DNA of 15,575 nt from Campylobacterota bacterium (lineage in GTDB: Bacteria > Campylobacterota > Campylobacteria > Campylobacterales > Sulfurovaceae), in the NCBI GenBank assembly GCA_015488875.1, contig WFMX01000219.1, positions 1 through 15,575 on the forward strand, in the 5' to 3' direction. The notes below the pieces were generated by a model. That model was not told the origin of the DNA and made no database searches. It saw nothing but the letters and a program-made list of their open reading frames with translations. Below are positions 6,926-14,381 of this stretch, piece after piece. How positions within the stretch are numbered: the stretch's first letter is position 1; each line of letters begins with the position of its first letter. Both the position numbers and the translations under genes were made by a program.

Positions 6926-7324
6926 TTATTTTCCGCTTGTTGTAACAGCTTCGTCTTTGATTTTCGCTGCAAGATCTTTGGCAGATGCACCGATCAATTT
7001 GACTTTAGTCACACTTTTGCCAAGCTTATGTACAGATTTGATACTATCAAGAGTAATCTCATCTAGCTCAGCTACGGCTTTGATTTTTTCTACATTGATC
7101 ACATAAGGCTTCTCTACTTGAGATATAAAACCTATCTTTGGAAGTCTCTTGTAGAGTGGCATTTGACCACCTTCAAAACCTCTTTTTCTCTTATATCCAG
7201 TTCTTGACTTTTGACCTTTGTTTCCTCTACCAGCAGTTTTACCAGTACCAGAACCTTGACCACGACCTACTCTCTTTCTATTTCTAGTAGAGCCAGGTGC
7301 TGGCTGTAAGTTATGTAATGACAT
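6926..7324 (-). CDS. rplO: 50S ribosomal protein L15
   Basis: A 132-residue protein of the large subunit, slightly shorter than E. coli L15. The Gly/Arg/Lys-rich N-terminal extension that penetrates 23S rRNA is obvious: GRGQGSGTGKTAGRGNKGQ (20-38), followed by GFEGGQMPLYKRLPKIGF (49-66). The ATG has an AAGGAG site with a 5-base spacer. It lies 9 bases after the rpsE stop with no L30 gene between, and is followed one base later by secY. Confidence 0.97.
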   Translation of the reverse strand: MSLHNLQPAPGSTRNRKRVGRGQGSGTGKTAGRGNKGQKSRTGYKRKRGFEGGQMPLYKRLPKIGFISQVEKPYVINVEKIKAVAELDEITLDSIKSVHKLGKSVTKVKLIGASAKDLAAKIKDEAVTTSGK

Positions 7325-7333
7325 TGCTACTCC

Positions 7334-7777
7334 TTACGCTTTGATTCTAGTGAGAGCTTGTATAGTGGCTCTTACTAGGTTGTTTGGGTTGTTTGAACCT
7401 ATTGATTTGGTCAAGATATCCTTGATACCAGCTAGCTCTATGACAGGTCTAGCAGCACCACCAGCGATAACACCAGTACCCTCACTAGCAGGTCTGAGTA
7501 CTACACGACTAGCGTTGAACTTATGCTCTATATCATGAGCTATAGTTGTACCTTTGATATTTACTTTTACCAAATTTTTGAATGCATCATCAACCGCTTT
7601 CTTGATAGCATCTGGAACTTCCTTGGATTTGCCAAATCCATATCCAACTGTACCATTTTTATCACCAATAACTACAAGTGCGGTAAATCTAAATCTTCTA
7701 CCACCCTTGACAACCTTGGTAACACGACCGATATTTACAATCGCCTCTTCGAAATCTTCTCTATTAATATTTTCCAT
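7334..7777 (-). CDS. rpsE: 30S ribosomal protein S5
   Basis: A small-subunit protein at the mRNA entry/decoding region, involved in fidelity; 147 residues from the chosen start. The double-stranded-RNA-binding-like N-terminal domain is clear: IGRVTKVVKGGRRFRFTALV near residues 16-35 and GYGFGKSKEVPDAI near 46-59. The C-terminal domain contains LRPASEGTGVIAGGAARPVIE. Two ATG codons stand in tandem (7780 and 7777). AAGGA is 3 bases from the first and 6 from the second, and Campylobacter S5 starts with a single Met at the matching position, so I prefer 7777; one extra Met is possible. Confidence 0.95.
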   Translation of the reverse strand: MENINREDFEEAIVNIGRVTKVVKGGRRFRFTALVVIGDKNGTVGYGFGKSKEVPDAIKKAVDDAFKNLVKVNIKGTTIAHDIEHKFNASRVVLRPASEGTGVIAGGAARPVIELAGIKDILTKSIGSNNPNNLVRATIQALTRIKA

Positions 7778-7786
7778 CATGCTTCC

Positions 7787-8143
7787 TTAAAACTTAATAC
7801 CAGCTTCTCTAAGTGCATCAGCAAAAGAAGCAACAACACCATGATAGAGATAACCATTACGATCAAATGATACAGTGTTTATATTTTTAGAAGCAAGCAC
7901 GCTACCTAGCTCGGCAGCTACTTTTTTCACATCTTCACGATTGGATTTAAGACCCATTTTTCTGCCATCAACAGATGCGACAGTGTTGCCACTCACATCA
8001 TCTATTACTTGTGCATAGAAGTGCTTATTTGACTTGAAGACACTCAATCTTGGGATCTCGACTGTACCAAAGACTTTTGCTCTGACTCTAGCTTTTCTCT
8101 GAGCACGAAGTCTGTTTTTTCTTTTTTGAATACTTTTTAACAT
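7787..8143 (-). CDS. rplR: 50S ribosomal protein L18
   Basis: A 118-residue, full-length 5S rRNA-binding protein that acts with L5 in the central protuberance. It shows the basic N-terminus with KRKNRLRAQRKARVRAK (7-23), then PRLSVFKSNKHFYAQVIDD (31-49) and the conserved end FDRNGYLYHGVVASFADALREAGI. Strong ribosome binding site AAGGAG with a 6-base spacer; rplF ends 10 bases upstream. Confidence 0.97.
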   Translation of the reverse strand: MLKSIQKRKNRLRAQRKARVRAKVFGTVEIPRLSVFKSNKHFYAQVIDDVSGNTVASVDGRKMGLKSNREDVKKVAAELGSVLASKNINTVSFDRNGYLYHGVVASFADALREAGIKF

Positions 8144-8153
8144 CTACGGCTCC

Positions 8154-8690
8154 TTACTTACCAGCTGCTTTACCAGCTTTTCTGATAATAACTTCATCAG
8201 TATACTTAACACCCTTGCCTTTATATGGCTCAGGTGGTCTAAAGTCTCTAATCTCAGCTGCTGCTTGACCTACGACTTGCTTGTCAGAACCTTTTATATT
8301 TATAATATTTTTAGTTACTGTTATATCAAGTCCCTCTGGTATATCAAAATTGATATCATGAGAGTGACCTAGCTGAAGATTCAACACTTTGCCACTCACT
8401 GATGCTCTATAACCAACACCATTGATCTCCAAAGACTTTTCAAAACCTTTGTCTAGACCTATGATGATGTTGTTAAATAGAGATCTATATGTACCCCAGA
8501 ATGCTGCTGACGCTTTGTCCTCACCGTTTCTACTGAAAGTCACTTCATCGCCATTGATATCTATACCAACACGACCATGAGTCTCAAGTCTCTTCTCAAA
8601 CTTATCTTTCTTCGCTACAATTACTGTACCGTCTACCGAAACCTCTATACCTTTTGCTACTGTTACAGGTCGTTTTCCTACTCTAGACAT
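8154..8690 (-). CDS. rplF: 50S ribosomal protein L6
   Basis: A 178-residue, full-length protein near the factor-binding site of the large subunit. It has the two repeated alpha/beta domains typical of L6: MSRVGKRPVTVAKGIEVSV at the start, a central NGVGYRASVSGKVLNLQLGHSH segment, and the C-terminal signature IRDFRPPEPYKGKGVKY (147-163). One of the best ribosome binding sites in the operon precedes the ATG (GGGAGG, about 6 bases). rpsH ends 12 bases upstream. Confidence 0.97.
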   Translation of the reverse strand: MSRVGKRPVTVAKGIEVSVDGTVIVAKKDKFEKRLETHGRVGIDINGDEVTFSRNGEDKASAAFWGTYRSLFNNIIIGLDKGFEKSLEINGVGYRASVSGKVLNLQLGHSHDINFDIPEGLDITVTKNIINIKGSDKQVVGQAAAEIRDFRPPEPYKGKGVKYTDEVIIRKAGKAAGK

Positions 8691-8702
8691 AAACTACCTC
8701 CC

Positions 8703-9101
8703 TTACCAAATACTACAGATAACTTCGCCGCCAATGCCGCGTTTGAACGCTTCATCGTTTGGAAGCACACCTTGACTTGTAGATACCACTAGTGTACCAT
8801 ATCCATTTTTGAATGTACGGATAGCATCTTTGCCTTGGTGAACTCTTCTACCAGGCTTTGAGATTTTTTTCATCTCATTGATCACACTTGTACCATTCTC
8901 ATCATACTTCAAGACAACCTTGATCGTCTTTTTGTTACCCTCTAACTCTTTTACTTTAAAACTCTCAAGGTAACCCTTGTCTACAAGAATAGAAACTATT
9001 GCCTCAATATTATTTGAGTGTAGAAGTGTGGTTACATCCAATCTTCTCTGTGCAGCATTTCTTATTCGAGTAAGAGAGTCTGCAATTATGTCTGTCATCA
9101 T
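8703..9101 (-). CDS. rpsH: 30S ribosomal protein S8
   Basis: A 132-residue primary 16S rRNA-binding protein of the small-subunit platform. In E. coli S8 is also the translational repressor of the spc operon, acting at the rplE start; I could not confirm an equivalent target here. Signatures are DIIADSLTRIRNA near the N-terminus, RISKPGRRVH-like KISKPGRRVH (79-88 region) and the C-terminal GIGGEVICSIW. Two ATGs are in tandem. The first is 6 bases from AAGGAG and aligns best with Campylobacter S8, so I keep it. Confidence 0.96.
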   Translation of the reverse strand: MMTDIIADSLTRIRNAAQRRLDVTTLLHSNNIEAIVSILVDKGYLESFKVKELEGNKKTIKVVLKYDENGTSVINEMKKISKPGRRVHQGKDAIRTFKNGYGTLVVSTSQGVLPNDEAFKRGIGGEVICSIW

Positions 9102-9115
9102 CTGTTACTCCTTAA

Positions 9116-9301
9116 CTACCAGCTTGCTTTTCGCATGCCAGGGATGAGGCCTTCATTGGCCATTTTTCTTAAACAAATACGGCAAAGGCCGAAATCTTTG
9201 TAAACTGAATGTGGTCTACCACAGATAGAACATCTTGTGTACTCTCTCACAGCAAATTTTGATTTTCGCTGCTGCTTATTGATCATGGACTTCTTAGCCA
9301 T
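9116..9301 (-). CDS. rpsN: 30S ribosomal protein S14, zinc-binding type
   Basis: A 61-residue short S14 of the small-subunit head. Four cysteines in two CxxC pairs, Cys24/Cys27 (CSICGRP) and Cys40/Cys43 (CRICLRK), would bind one zinc ion; the end GLIPGMRKASW is the S14 signature. This is the zinc-containing form, often called rpsZ or rpsN1. The ATG overlaps the rplE stop (TAATG) and has GGGAG at a 6-base spacer inside rplE. No second, zinc-free S14 is in the window. Confidence 0.97.
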   Translation of the reverse strand: MAKKSMINKQQRKSKFAVREYTRCSICGRPHSVYKDFGLCRICLRKMANEGLIPGMRKASW

Positions 9302-9846
9302 TATTTTCTCCCTTTAGCGAAAGGCATACCTAGCTTCTCTAAGAGAGTGAATGCCTGCTTGTCATCTTGAACACTTGTCACGATAGTGATATTCATACCA
9401 TGCGTCTTGATGATCTTATCATAAACGACTTCTGGGAACATCAACTGCTCTTGAAGACCGAAGTTATAACTTCCTCTACCATCAAAACCTTTTCTAGGTA
9501 CACCTCTAAAGTCTTTGACTCTAGGTAGTGCTATAGATACTAGTTTGTCATAGAAGTTATACATATTTTCGCCTCTAAGAGTCACTTTGATACCACTAGG
9601 GGCTCCCTCTCTAGCCTTGAATCCTGCAACAGACTTTTTGGCCATAACGATAACGGCTTTTTGTCCAGCGATCAAAGAGATAGTGTCAGCCATGTTTTGA
9701 GTAAGTTTATTATCTTTACCCTCTTCACCAATACCTACTGAGATCACTATTTTTTCAAGCTTTGGAGTCTGCATCGCATTTTCGATACCGCACTCTTCTC
9801 TTAGTGCAGGGACGATGTCATTGTACTTTTGCTTCATTCTACTCAT
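9301..9846 (-). CDS. rplE: 50S ribosomal protein L5
   Basis: A 181-residue, full-length protein that binds 5S rRNA and contacts P-site tRNA and the small subunit through bridge B1b. Recognisable segments include MQTPKLEKIVISVGIGEE (25-42), AKKSVAGFKAREGAPSGIKVTLRG in the middle, and RVKDFRGVPRKGFDGRGSYNFGLQEQ. It lies 4 bases after rplX, with a modest GAGG site 9 bases before the ATG, and shares its last base with the rpsN start. Confidence 0.97.
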   Translation of the reverse strand: MSRMKQKYNDIVPALREECGIENAMQTPKLEKIVISVGIGEEGKDNKLTQNMADTISLIAGQKAVIVMAKKSVAGFKAREGAPSGIKVTLRGENMYNFYDKLVSIALPRVKDFRGVPRKGFDGRGSYNFGLQEQLMFPEVVYDKIIKTHGMNITIVTSVQDDKQAFTLLEKLGMPFAKGRK

Positions 9847-9850
9847 AAGA

Positions 9851-10081
9851 TTACGCCTCTACTTTCTTTACATTTGAGATATGGATAGGCATCTCTACAG
9901 AAGCAAATCCACCCTCTTTATTCTCTTCGCTAGGCTTGATAGCTTTTTTTGCAAGTTTGCAACCAGCTACGATAACAGCATCTTTTTTAGAAAGTATCTG
10001 AAGTACCTCTGCTGTCTTACCTTTGTCATCACCAGCGAGTACCAATACTGTATCGCCTTTTTTGATCTTCATTTTTCCCAT
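9851..10081 (-). CDS. rplX: 50S ribosomal protein L24
   Basis: A 76-residue assembly-initiator protein of the large subunit with an N-terminal KOW motif (KIKKGDTVLVLAGDDKGKTAEV). The frame also has an ATG two codons earlier (10087), but the GGAGG site is 1 base from that ATG and 7 bases from the ATG at 10081. The latter also overlaps the rplN stop as TAATG, like other junctions in this operon, so I choose 10081. The C-terminal KKAIKPSEENKEGGF and EMPIHISNVKKVE match the family. Confidence 0.95.
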   Translation of the reverse strand: MGKMKIKKGDTVLVLAGDDKGKTAEVLQILSKKDAVIVAGCKLAKKAIKPSEENKEGGFASVEMPIHISNVKKVEA

Positions 10082-10449
10082 TACCATACCTCCGGGGCAA
10101 GTGATACTATCTTCATAAAGCCTGCGTATCTTGTCTCACGACTTACAGGTCCAAAGATACGAGTACCTATTGGCTCTTTTTTGTCATCTATAATTACAGC
10201 GGCGTTATCATCAAATCTAATCAAAGATCCATTTTCTCTCTGTAGCTCTTTTTTTGTTCTGACGATTACTGCTTTTATCACTTTCCCTTTTTTGACTTTG
10301 CCATTTGGGATAGCTTTTTTCACAGAAGCCACTATAACATCACCAACTGATGCATATCTTCTCTTGGATCCACCAAGAACTTTGATACACATGATCTCTT
10401 TTGCTCCACTGTTGTCTGCTACAGTCAATCTAGTAAAACTCTGGATCAT
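10081..10449 (-). CDS. rplN: 50S ribosomal protein L14
   Basis: A 122-residue, full-length five-stranded beta-barrel protein at the subunit interface (bridges B5 and B8). The start MIQSFTRLTVADNSGAKEIM, the central VKKGKVIKAVIVRTKKE, and the end GTRIFGPVSRETRYAGFMKIVSLAPEVW are all diagnostic. The ATG overlaps the rpsQ stop (TAATG) and has a GGAG site 7 bases upstream. The C-terminal codons contain the ribosome binding site of rplX. Confidence 0.98.
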   Translation of the reverse strand: MIQSFTRLTVADNSGAKEIMCIKVLGGSKRRYASVGDVIVASVKKAIPNGKVKKGKVIKAVIVRTKKELQRENGSLIRFDDNAAVIIDDKKEPIGTRIFGPVSRETRYAGFMKIVSLAPEVW

Positions 10450-10697
10450 TACACTTCTCCTCTCTTGAGGATCTCAAGAAGTCTAAATGTTTTAGTCTTT
10501 GATAGCGGTCTACACTCAATAGCAGTTGCTGTATCGCCTACATTTGCATCATTCTTCTCGTCATGAATAAGGTATTTCTTAAATCTCTTTACAGTCTTGT
10601 GATATCTTGGGTGGAGAACTCTTCTCTCTACCAATAGAGTAGCTGTCTTATCGCCAGCTCTCTTTATCACTGTACCTGTTATCTGTCTTTTTGGCAT
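10449..10697 (-). CDS. rpsQ: 30S ribosomal protein S17
   Basis: An 82-residue OB-fold protein that binds the 5' domain of 16S rRNA. Conserved blocks are GTVIKRAGDKTATLLVERR (8-26), HPRYHKTVKRFKKYLIHDE (29-47) and the signature VGDTATAIECRPLSKTKTFRL (53-73). Good ribosome binding site AAAGGA with a 5-base spacer; rpmC ends 9 bases upstream. Confidence 0.97.
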   Translation of the reverse strand: MPKRQITGTVIKRAGDKTATLLVERRVLHPRYHKTVKRFKKYLIHDEKNDANVGDTATAIECRPLSKTKTFRLLEILKRGEV

Positions 10698-10706
10698 AGT
10701 TGTCCT

Positions 10707-10898
10707 TTACTTCGATCTGACAGCAGTGATAGCTGTTTGGATCTTTGCGATATCTTTTTTGGCAACTCTTAACTCATTGGTATTTGTAAGTTGCATTGTT
10801 TTCTGCTTTGCTTTAAGTGTAAAAAGCTCAAGCTTTTTCTCTTTCAACATCTCAAGAAGTTCTGCTTCTGTCTTGTTTGCAATATCAGTATAGTTCAT
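10707..10898 (-). CDS. rpmC: 50S ribosomal protein L29
   Basis: A 63-residue two-helix protein at the polypeptide exit tunnel, close to the binding site of signal recognition particle and trigger factor. Family features are the N-terminal KTEAELLEMLKEKKLELFTLKAKQ (9-32) and the basic RVAKKDIAKIQT (44-55). The ATG at 10898 lies 14 bases inside the end of rplP, and its AAAGGA site is also within rplP, so translation is probably coupled. Confidence 0.95.
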   Translation of the reverse strand: MNYTDIANKTEAELLEMLKEKKLELFTLKAKQKTMQLTNTNELRVAKKDIAKIQTAITAVRSK

Positions 10899-11310
10899 TG
10901 CTATCCTTTGCAGTGATTATTTTTGTCTTGAAAGGTAGCTTGTGTCTAGCGAGAGTAAGTGCTTCTCTAGCAAGAGTCTCTTCTACACCAGCCATCTCAA
11001 ATATAATTCTACCAGGCTTGATATTCATCACCCACTTCTCAACTGCACCTTTACCTTTACCCATTCTTGTCTCAAGTGGCTTAGCTGTCAAAGGCTTATC
11101 TGGAAATACACGGATCCAAGTCTTACCAGTTCTGTTGATCTTACGAGTCATAGTAATTCTGGATGCTTCGATCTGTCTAGAATCAATTCTGCCAGCTTCA
11201 GTAGCTTTTAGTGCTATATCACCAAACTCTATCTTGTTACCTCTGAATGATTTGCCGCGATTACGACCTTTCATCTGCTTTCGCCATTTTGTTCTTTTAG
11301 GCATCAACAT
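10885..11310 (-). CDS. rplP: 50S ribosomal protein L16
   Basis: A 141-residue, full-length protein near the A site and peptidyl transferase centre. Conserved MLMPKRTKWRKQMKGRNRG (1-19), a central TAKPLETRMGKGKG (74-87) and WVMNIKPGRIIFEMAGV are typical. The start at 11310 is supported by GAGGTG with a 7-base spacer and by the usual MLxPKRTK beginning; a second Met at codon 3 is not preferred. rpsC ends 2 bases upstream, and the last 14 bases overlap rpmC. Confidence 0.97.
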   Translation of the reverse strand: MLMPKRTKWRKQMKGRNRGKSFRGNKIEFGDIALKATEAGRIDSRQIEASRITMTRKINRTGKTWIRVFPDKPLTAKPLETRMGKGKGAVEKWVMNIKPGRIIFEMAGVEETLAREALTLARHKLPFKTKIITAKDSNELY

Positions 11311-11312
11311 AA

Positions 11313-12017
11313 CTATTCACCTCTTCTTCTTGATGGTTTTCTACCACCTCTTTCTTTTTTCTCTTCTTTTGGCTCAGCTTGGATACCCTTTTGGAGTACT
11401 TCGCCTTTGAAGATCCATACTTTGATACCGATGATACCATATGTAGTATGAGCCTCTGCGAAACCATAGTCTATCTTTGCTCTAAGCGTATGTAGAGGAA
11501 CTCTTCCTTCTAAGTACCACTCAGTTCTAGCCATCTCTGCACCACCTAGTCTACCAGCTACAGATATCTTGATACCTTTTGCTCCTGACTTAAGTGCCGC
11601 TTGGATCACCTTTTTCATAGCTCTTCTAAATGCAGTTCTTCTCTCTAGTTGAGTAGCTACATTCTCTGCTGCTAGCTGTGCATTTGCCTGAGGTCTCTTC
11701 TCCTCTTTGATATTGATGACAATATCTTTACCAAGCATATTTATGAGAGTTGCTTTGAGCTTCTCTATATCTGCACCTTTTTTACCGATGATGATACCAG
11801 GTCTAGCAGTCACTATGTTGATTCTCAATTTTTTAGCTGTTCTTTCGATGATTATATTTGACACACCTGCATAGAATAGCTCTTTTTTGAGATATGTTCT
11901 GATCTTATAATCTTCAGCTATAAAATCAGCTGTTCTTCCTTTGGCTGGAAACCATCTTGATTCCCAGTTTCTATTGATTCCTAGTCTAAGACCTATTGGA
12001 TTAACTTTTTGACCCAT
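11313..12017 (-). CDS. rpsC: 30S ribosomal protein S3
   Basis: A 234-residue protein at the mRNA entry channel. The N-terminal MGQKVNPIGLRLGINRNWES, the KH RNA-binding motif around RPGIIIGKKGADIEKLK (73-89) and the C-terminal domain AGRLGGAEMARTEWYLEGRVP (about 155-175) are all clear. It ends in a basic tail rich in Lys, Arg and Gly. A rather distant AAGGA (9 bases) precedes the ATG, and rplV stops 2 bases upstream, so coupling is likely. Confidence 0.98.
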   Translation of the reverse strand: MGQKVNPIGLRLGINRNWESRWFPAKGRTADFIAEDYKIRTYLKKELFYAGVSNIIIERTAKKLRINIVTARPGIIIGKKGADIEKLKATLINMLGKDIVINIKEEKRPQANAQLAAENVATQLERRTAFRRAMKKVIQAALKSGAKGIKISVAGRLGGAEMARTEWYLEGRVPLHTLRAKIDYGFAEAHTTYGIIGIKVWIFKGEVLQKGIQAEPKEEKKERGGRKPSRRRGE

Positions 12018-12019
12018 GG

Positions 12020-12370
12020 TTATGCATCCTTCTTAGTAGTTTCGTTTTCTTGAGCAGGTTCTGCCACTTCTACCAAGATATGAGCCGTAGGCTTGATGAT
12101 CCTACTAGCGGTTCCTCTAGCTCTTGGTCTCCATCTCTTCATAACCGCTGCTTTGTCTACTCTACAGCTAGTTATCACTACCTCTTCTGGCTCATAATCG
12201 CCATTGGCAACTGCAGAAGCGATAACTTTTGAGATGATACCTGCTGCTTTGTTGGGCATAAACTCAAGTGCTGCTAGTGCAAGCTCTGCATTCATGCCTT
12301 GAACTTCTCTAGCTATCAATCTAGCTTTGTTAGGTGAAACTCTTACGAATTTTAATAATGCTCTACTCAT
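12020..12370 (-). CDS. rplV: 50S ribosomal protein L22
   Basis: A 116-residue protein lining the exit tunnel and binding 23S rRNA. Signatures are KFVRVSPNKARLIAREVQG (7-25), ANGDYEPEEVVITSCRVDK (55-73) and the tunnel-loop region MKRWRPRARGTASRIIKPTAHI (77-98). It ends in a short acidic/polar tail. Good AAGGGTGAG site before the ATG; rpsS ends 9 bases upstream. Confidence 0.97.
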   Translation of the reverse strand: MSRALLKFVRVSPNKARLIAREVQGMNAELALAALEFMPNKAAGIISKVIASAVANGDYEPEEVVITSCRVDKAAVMKRWRPRARGTASRIIKPTAHILVEVAEPAQENETTKKDA

Positions 12371-12379
12371 CGCTCACCC

Positions 12380-12658
12380 TTAACCTATTTTCTTTTGAAC
12401 AGAGCCCTTGTGGCCTCTAAATGTTCTAGTTGGTGCAAATTCACCAAGCTTATAGCCAACATGATTTTCTGTCACAAATACTGGTACAAACTGTCTACCA
12501 TTGTGTACATTGATAGTCAAACCGATAAACTCAGGAAAGATCACAGATCTTCTTGACCAAGTTTTGATAGGTTTTGTTGAACCTTCTTCTTTTGCTTTAA
12601 GTACTTTTTTCATTAGGTGACCATCAATAAATGGACCTTTTTTTGTCGATCTAGCCAT
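12380..12658 (-). CDS. rpsS: 30S ribosomal protein S19
   Basis: A 92-residue, full-length protein of the small-subunit head that works with S13 near the A-site tRNA. It begins MARSTKKGPFIDGHLMKKV, and the central IKTWSRRSVIFPEFIGLTI and VHNGRQFVPVFVTENHVGYKLGEFAPTRTF are nearly invariant family blocks. AAGGGG site about 7 bases upstream; rplB ends 9 bases upstream. Its partner S13 (rpsM) is not in the window. Confidence 0.98.
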   Translation of the reverse strand: MARSTKKGPFIDGHLMKKVLKAKEEGSTKPIKTWSRRSVIFPEFIGLTINVHNGRQFVPVFVTENHVGYKLGEFAPTRTFRGHKGSVQKKIG

Positions 12659-12667
12659 CTTAGCCCC

Positions 12668-13495
12668 TTATTTCTTACGCTTAGTGATGATGAGTCTATC
12701 ACTAGCTTTTTTCTTACGAGTCTTATATCCCTTAGTAGGCATACCCCATGGAGAGACTGGATGTCTTCCTGAGTTTGTCTTACCTTCACCACCACCGTGT
12801 GGGTGATCTATAGGGTTCATCGCTGATCCTCTAGTCTGTGGTCTTTTACCAAGGTGTCTGCTTCTACCAGCTTTACCGATGACGATGTTTGAGAAATCTT
12901 CATTTCCTACTGTACCGACAGTAGCTAGACATTCACCTAGTATATATCTCATCTCACTTGAAGGCATTCTGAGAGATACATACTTACCATCTCTACCCAT
13001 GATCTGTGCATATCCGCCAGCAGATCTTGCAAACTTACCACCTTGACCAGGGTTGAGTTCGATGTTGTGAACTAGTGTACCGACTGGTATAGACTTCAAT
13101 TTCATCGCATTACCAGTCTTGATATCAAGTCCTGATTCTGCTGACATTATCTTGTCACCTACACTTAAGCCTTTTGCTTGAAGTACATATCTTCTGTCGC
13201 CATCTACATATTTGACAAGGCAAATTCTACAGTTTCTATATGGATCGTACTCTACAGTAGCTACTGTACCTTCGATACCAAATTTATCTCTTTTGAAATC
13301 TATCATTCTATATAGTTTTTTTGCACCCGCTTCTCTATGTCTAGAAGTGATTCTACCGTTTGAGTTTCTACCTGCATGAGCTGGTAGCTTCTTAAGGAGA
13401 CTTCTTACACTTGCTTTAGCAGTGATATCACCACTATCCAAGTTAGTCATATAACGACGCGAAGGTGTGGTTGGTTTGTATGTTTTAATAGCCAT
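12668..13495 (-). CDS. rplB: 50S ribosomal protein L2
   Basis: A 275-residue, full-length protein essential for subunit association and peptidyl transferase function. It has the N-terminal OB-like domain with GRNSNGRITSRHREAGAKK (42-60), the SH3-like domain with VHNIELNPGQGGKFARSAG (142-160), and the C-terminal MNPIDHPHGGGEGKTNSGR containing the conserved histidine. Strong AAGGAG site before the ATG; rplW ends 9 bases upstream. Confidence 0.98.
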   Translation of the reverse strand: MAIKTYKPTTPSRRYMTNLDSGDITAKASVRSLLKKLPAHAGRNSNGRITSRHREAGAKKLYRMIDFKRDKFGIEGTVATVEYDPYRNCRICLVKYVDGDRRYVLQAKGLSVGDKIMSAESGLDIKTGNAMKLKSIPVGTLVHNIELNPGQGGKFARSAGGYAQIMGRDGKYVSLRMPSSEMRYILGECLATVGTVGNEDFSNIVIGKAGRSRHLGKRPQTRGSAMNPIDHPHGGGEGKTNSGRHPVSPWGMPTKGYKTRKKKASDRLIITKRKK

Positions 13496-13504
13496 CTACT
13501 CTCC

Positions 13505-13786
13505 TTATACCGCTAAGCTTTCGATCTTTGCATCTTCAGGAAGCTTGACATAGAACTTTTTCATATCTGGTCTTTTTCCCTCAATACCTCTAAATCTTTT
13601 GACTTTTCCATTCACTCTCATTGAGTTGACTCTCAATGGCGTGATACCGAAAAACTCTTTGAAAACCTCTTTGAGACCATTTTTTGTCATTCTTGGAGTT
13701 GTTTGAACTACGATGACACCCTCTTCTTGAAGATCTATAGTCTTTTCTGTATACATAATCGCTTTAATATCTGTAATATCTGCCAT
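13505..13786 (-). CDS. rplW: 50S ribosomal protein L23
   Basis: A 93-residue protein at the exit tunnel, the docking site for trigger factor and signal recognition particle. Family features are the N-terminal IKAIMYTEKTIDLQEEG (7-23), the middle NGLKEVFKEFFGITPLRVNSM (36-56) and the VKRFRGIEGKRPDMKKFYVKL block. It lies one base after rplD (TAAGATG), and its ribosome binding site (GAGAG) is only moderate, so coupling to rplD is likely. Confidence 0.96.
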   Translation of the reverse strand: MADITDIKAIMYTEKTIDLQEEGVIVVQTTPRMTKNGLKEVFKEFFGITPLRVNSMRVNGKVKRFRGIEGKRPDMKKFYVKLPEDAKIESLAV

Positions 13787-13787
13787 C

Positions 13788-14381
13788 TTAACTCTCTTTT
13801 GTCAATTTTTCCCAAACAGCTCTCTCTATAACGATAGAGTGATATGCTGCTACTAGGTAAGCATTTAGCTCATTTGGTTCGATTAGGTATGCATTTTGAA
13901 GATTTCTAAATGCCAAAAATGTCTGATCATCGATCATCTCTTTGACTACTAGCACATCTCTCTGCTCTAATCCATTTACGAATGCTCTAGCATCTTTGGT
14001 CTTGCCAGACTCTAAAGAGATACTATCAACTACAAATACTTTCTCATTAGCTACTTTTTCTGCTACTGCATGATAAAGAGCTAATTTTTTCTGCTTTTTG
14101 TTCACTTTTTGGCTATAGTTTTTGTCTGTGCTAGGACCAAATGCTACACCACCACCTACAAAGATAGGAGAACGAAGAGAACCAGCTCTGGCACGACCGC
14201 CACCTTTTTGAGCCCATGGTTTCTTGCCACCACCTCTTACAGCAGAACGGTTTTTAGTCTGAGCACTGTTTGCTCTGAGACCTGATGCATATGCTTTACA
14301 ATAAAGATATAGATTATGTGGATGAACTTCCAAAAATGCCTTTGGAAGCTCCTCTGTTTTCACTACTACTTGGTTACTCAT
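13788..14381 (-). CDS. rplD: 50S ribosomal protein L4
   Basis: A 197-residue protein with a long loop reaching into the exit tunnel. That loop is visible as GGGKKPWAQKGGGRARAGS (50-68) followed by GGGVAFGPSTDKNYSQKVNKKQK. In E. coli L4 represses its own S10 operon through the leader; whether this applies here is unknown. The ATG overlaps the rplC stop by 4 bases (ATGA), with AAGGA 7 bases upstream. The N-terminus is slightly shorter than the Campylobacter protein I remember. Confidence 0.96.
   Translation of the reverse strand: MSNQVVVKTEELPKAFLEVHPHNLYLYCKAYASGLRANSAQTKNRSAVRGGGKKPWAQKGGGRARAGSLRSPIFVGGGVAFGPSTDKNYSQKVNKKQKKLALYHAVAEKVANEKVFVVDSISLESGKTKDARAFVNGLEQRDVLVVKEMIDDQTFLAFRNLQNAYLIEPNELNAYLVAAYHSIVIERAVWEKLTKES

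Noticed and set aside
9881..10468. Long plus-strand open frame (195 codons) opposite rplX-rplN
   Set aside because: Antisense to two clearly identified ribosomal genes and rich in Phe, Ser and Leu, as expected for the complement of Lys/Glu-rich coding DNA.
10877..11410. Plus-strand open frame (177 codons) opposite rplP and the end of rpsC
   Set aside because: Shadow of the conserved L16 and S3 genes; no ribosome binding site and no family resemblance.
12613..12795. Minus-strand frame overlapping the end of rplB and start of rpsS
   Set aside because: Out-of-frame with two highly conserved genes; no independent signal.
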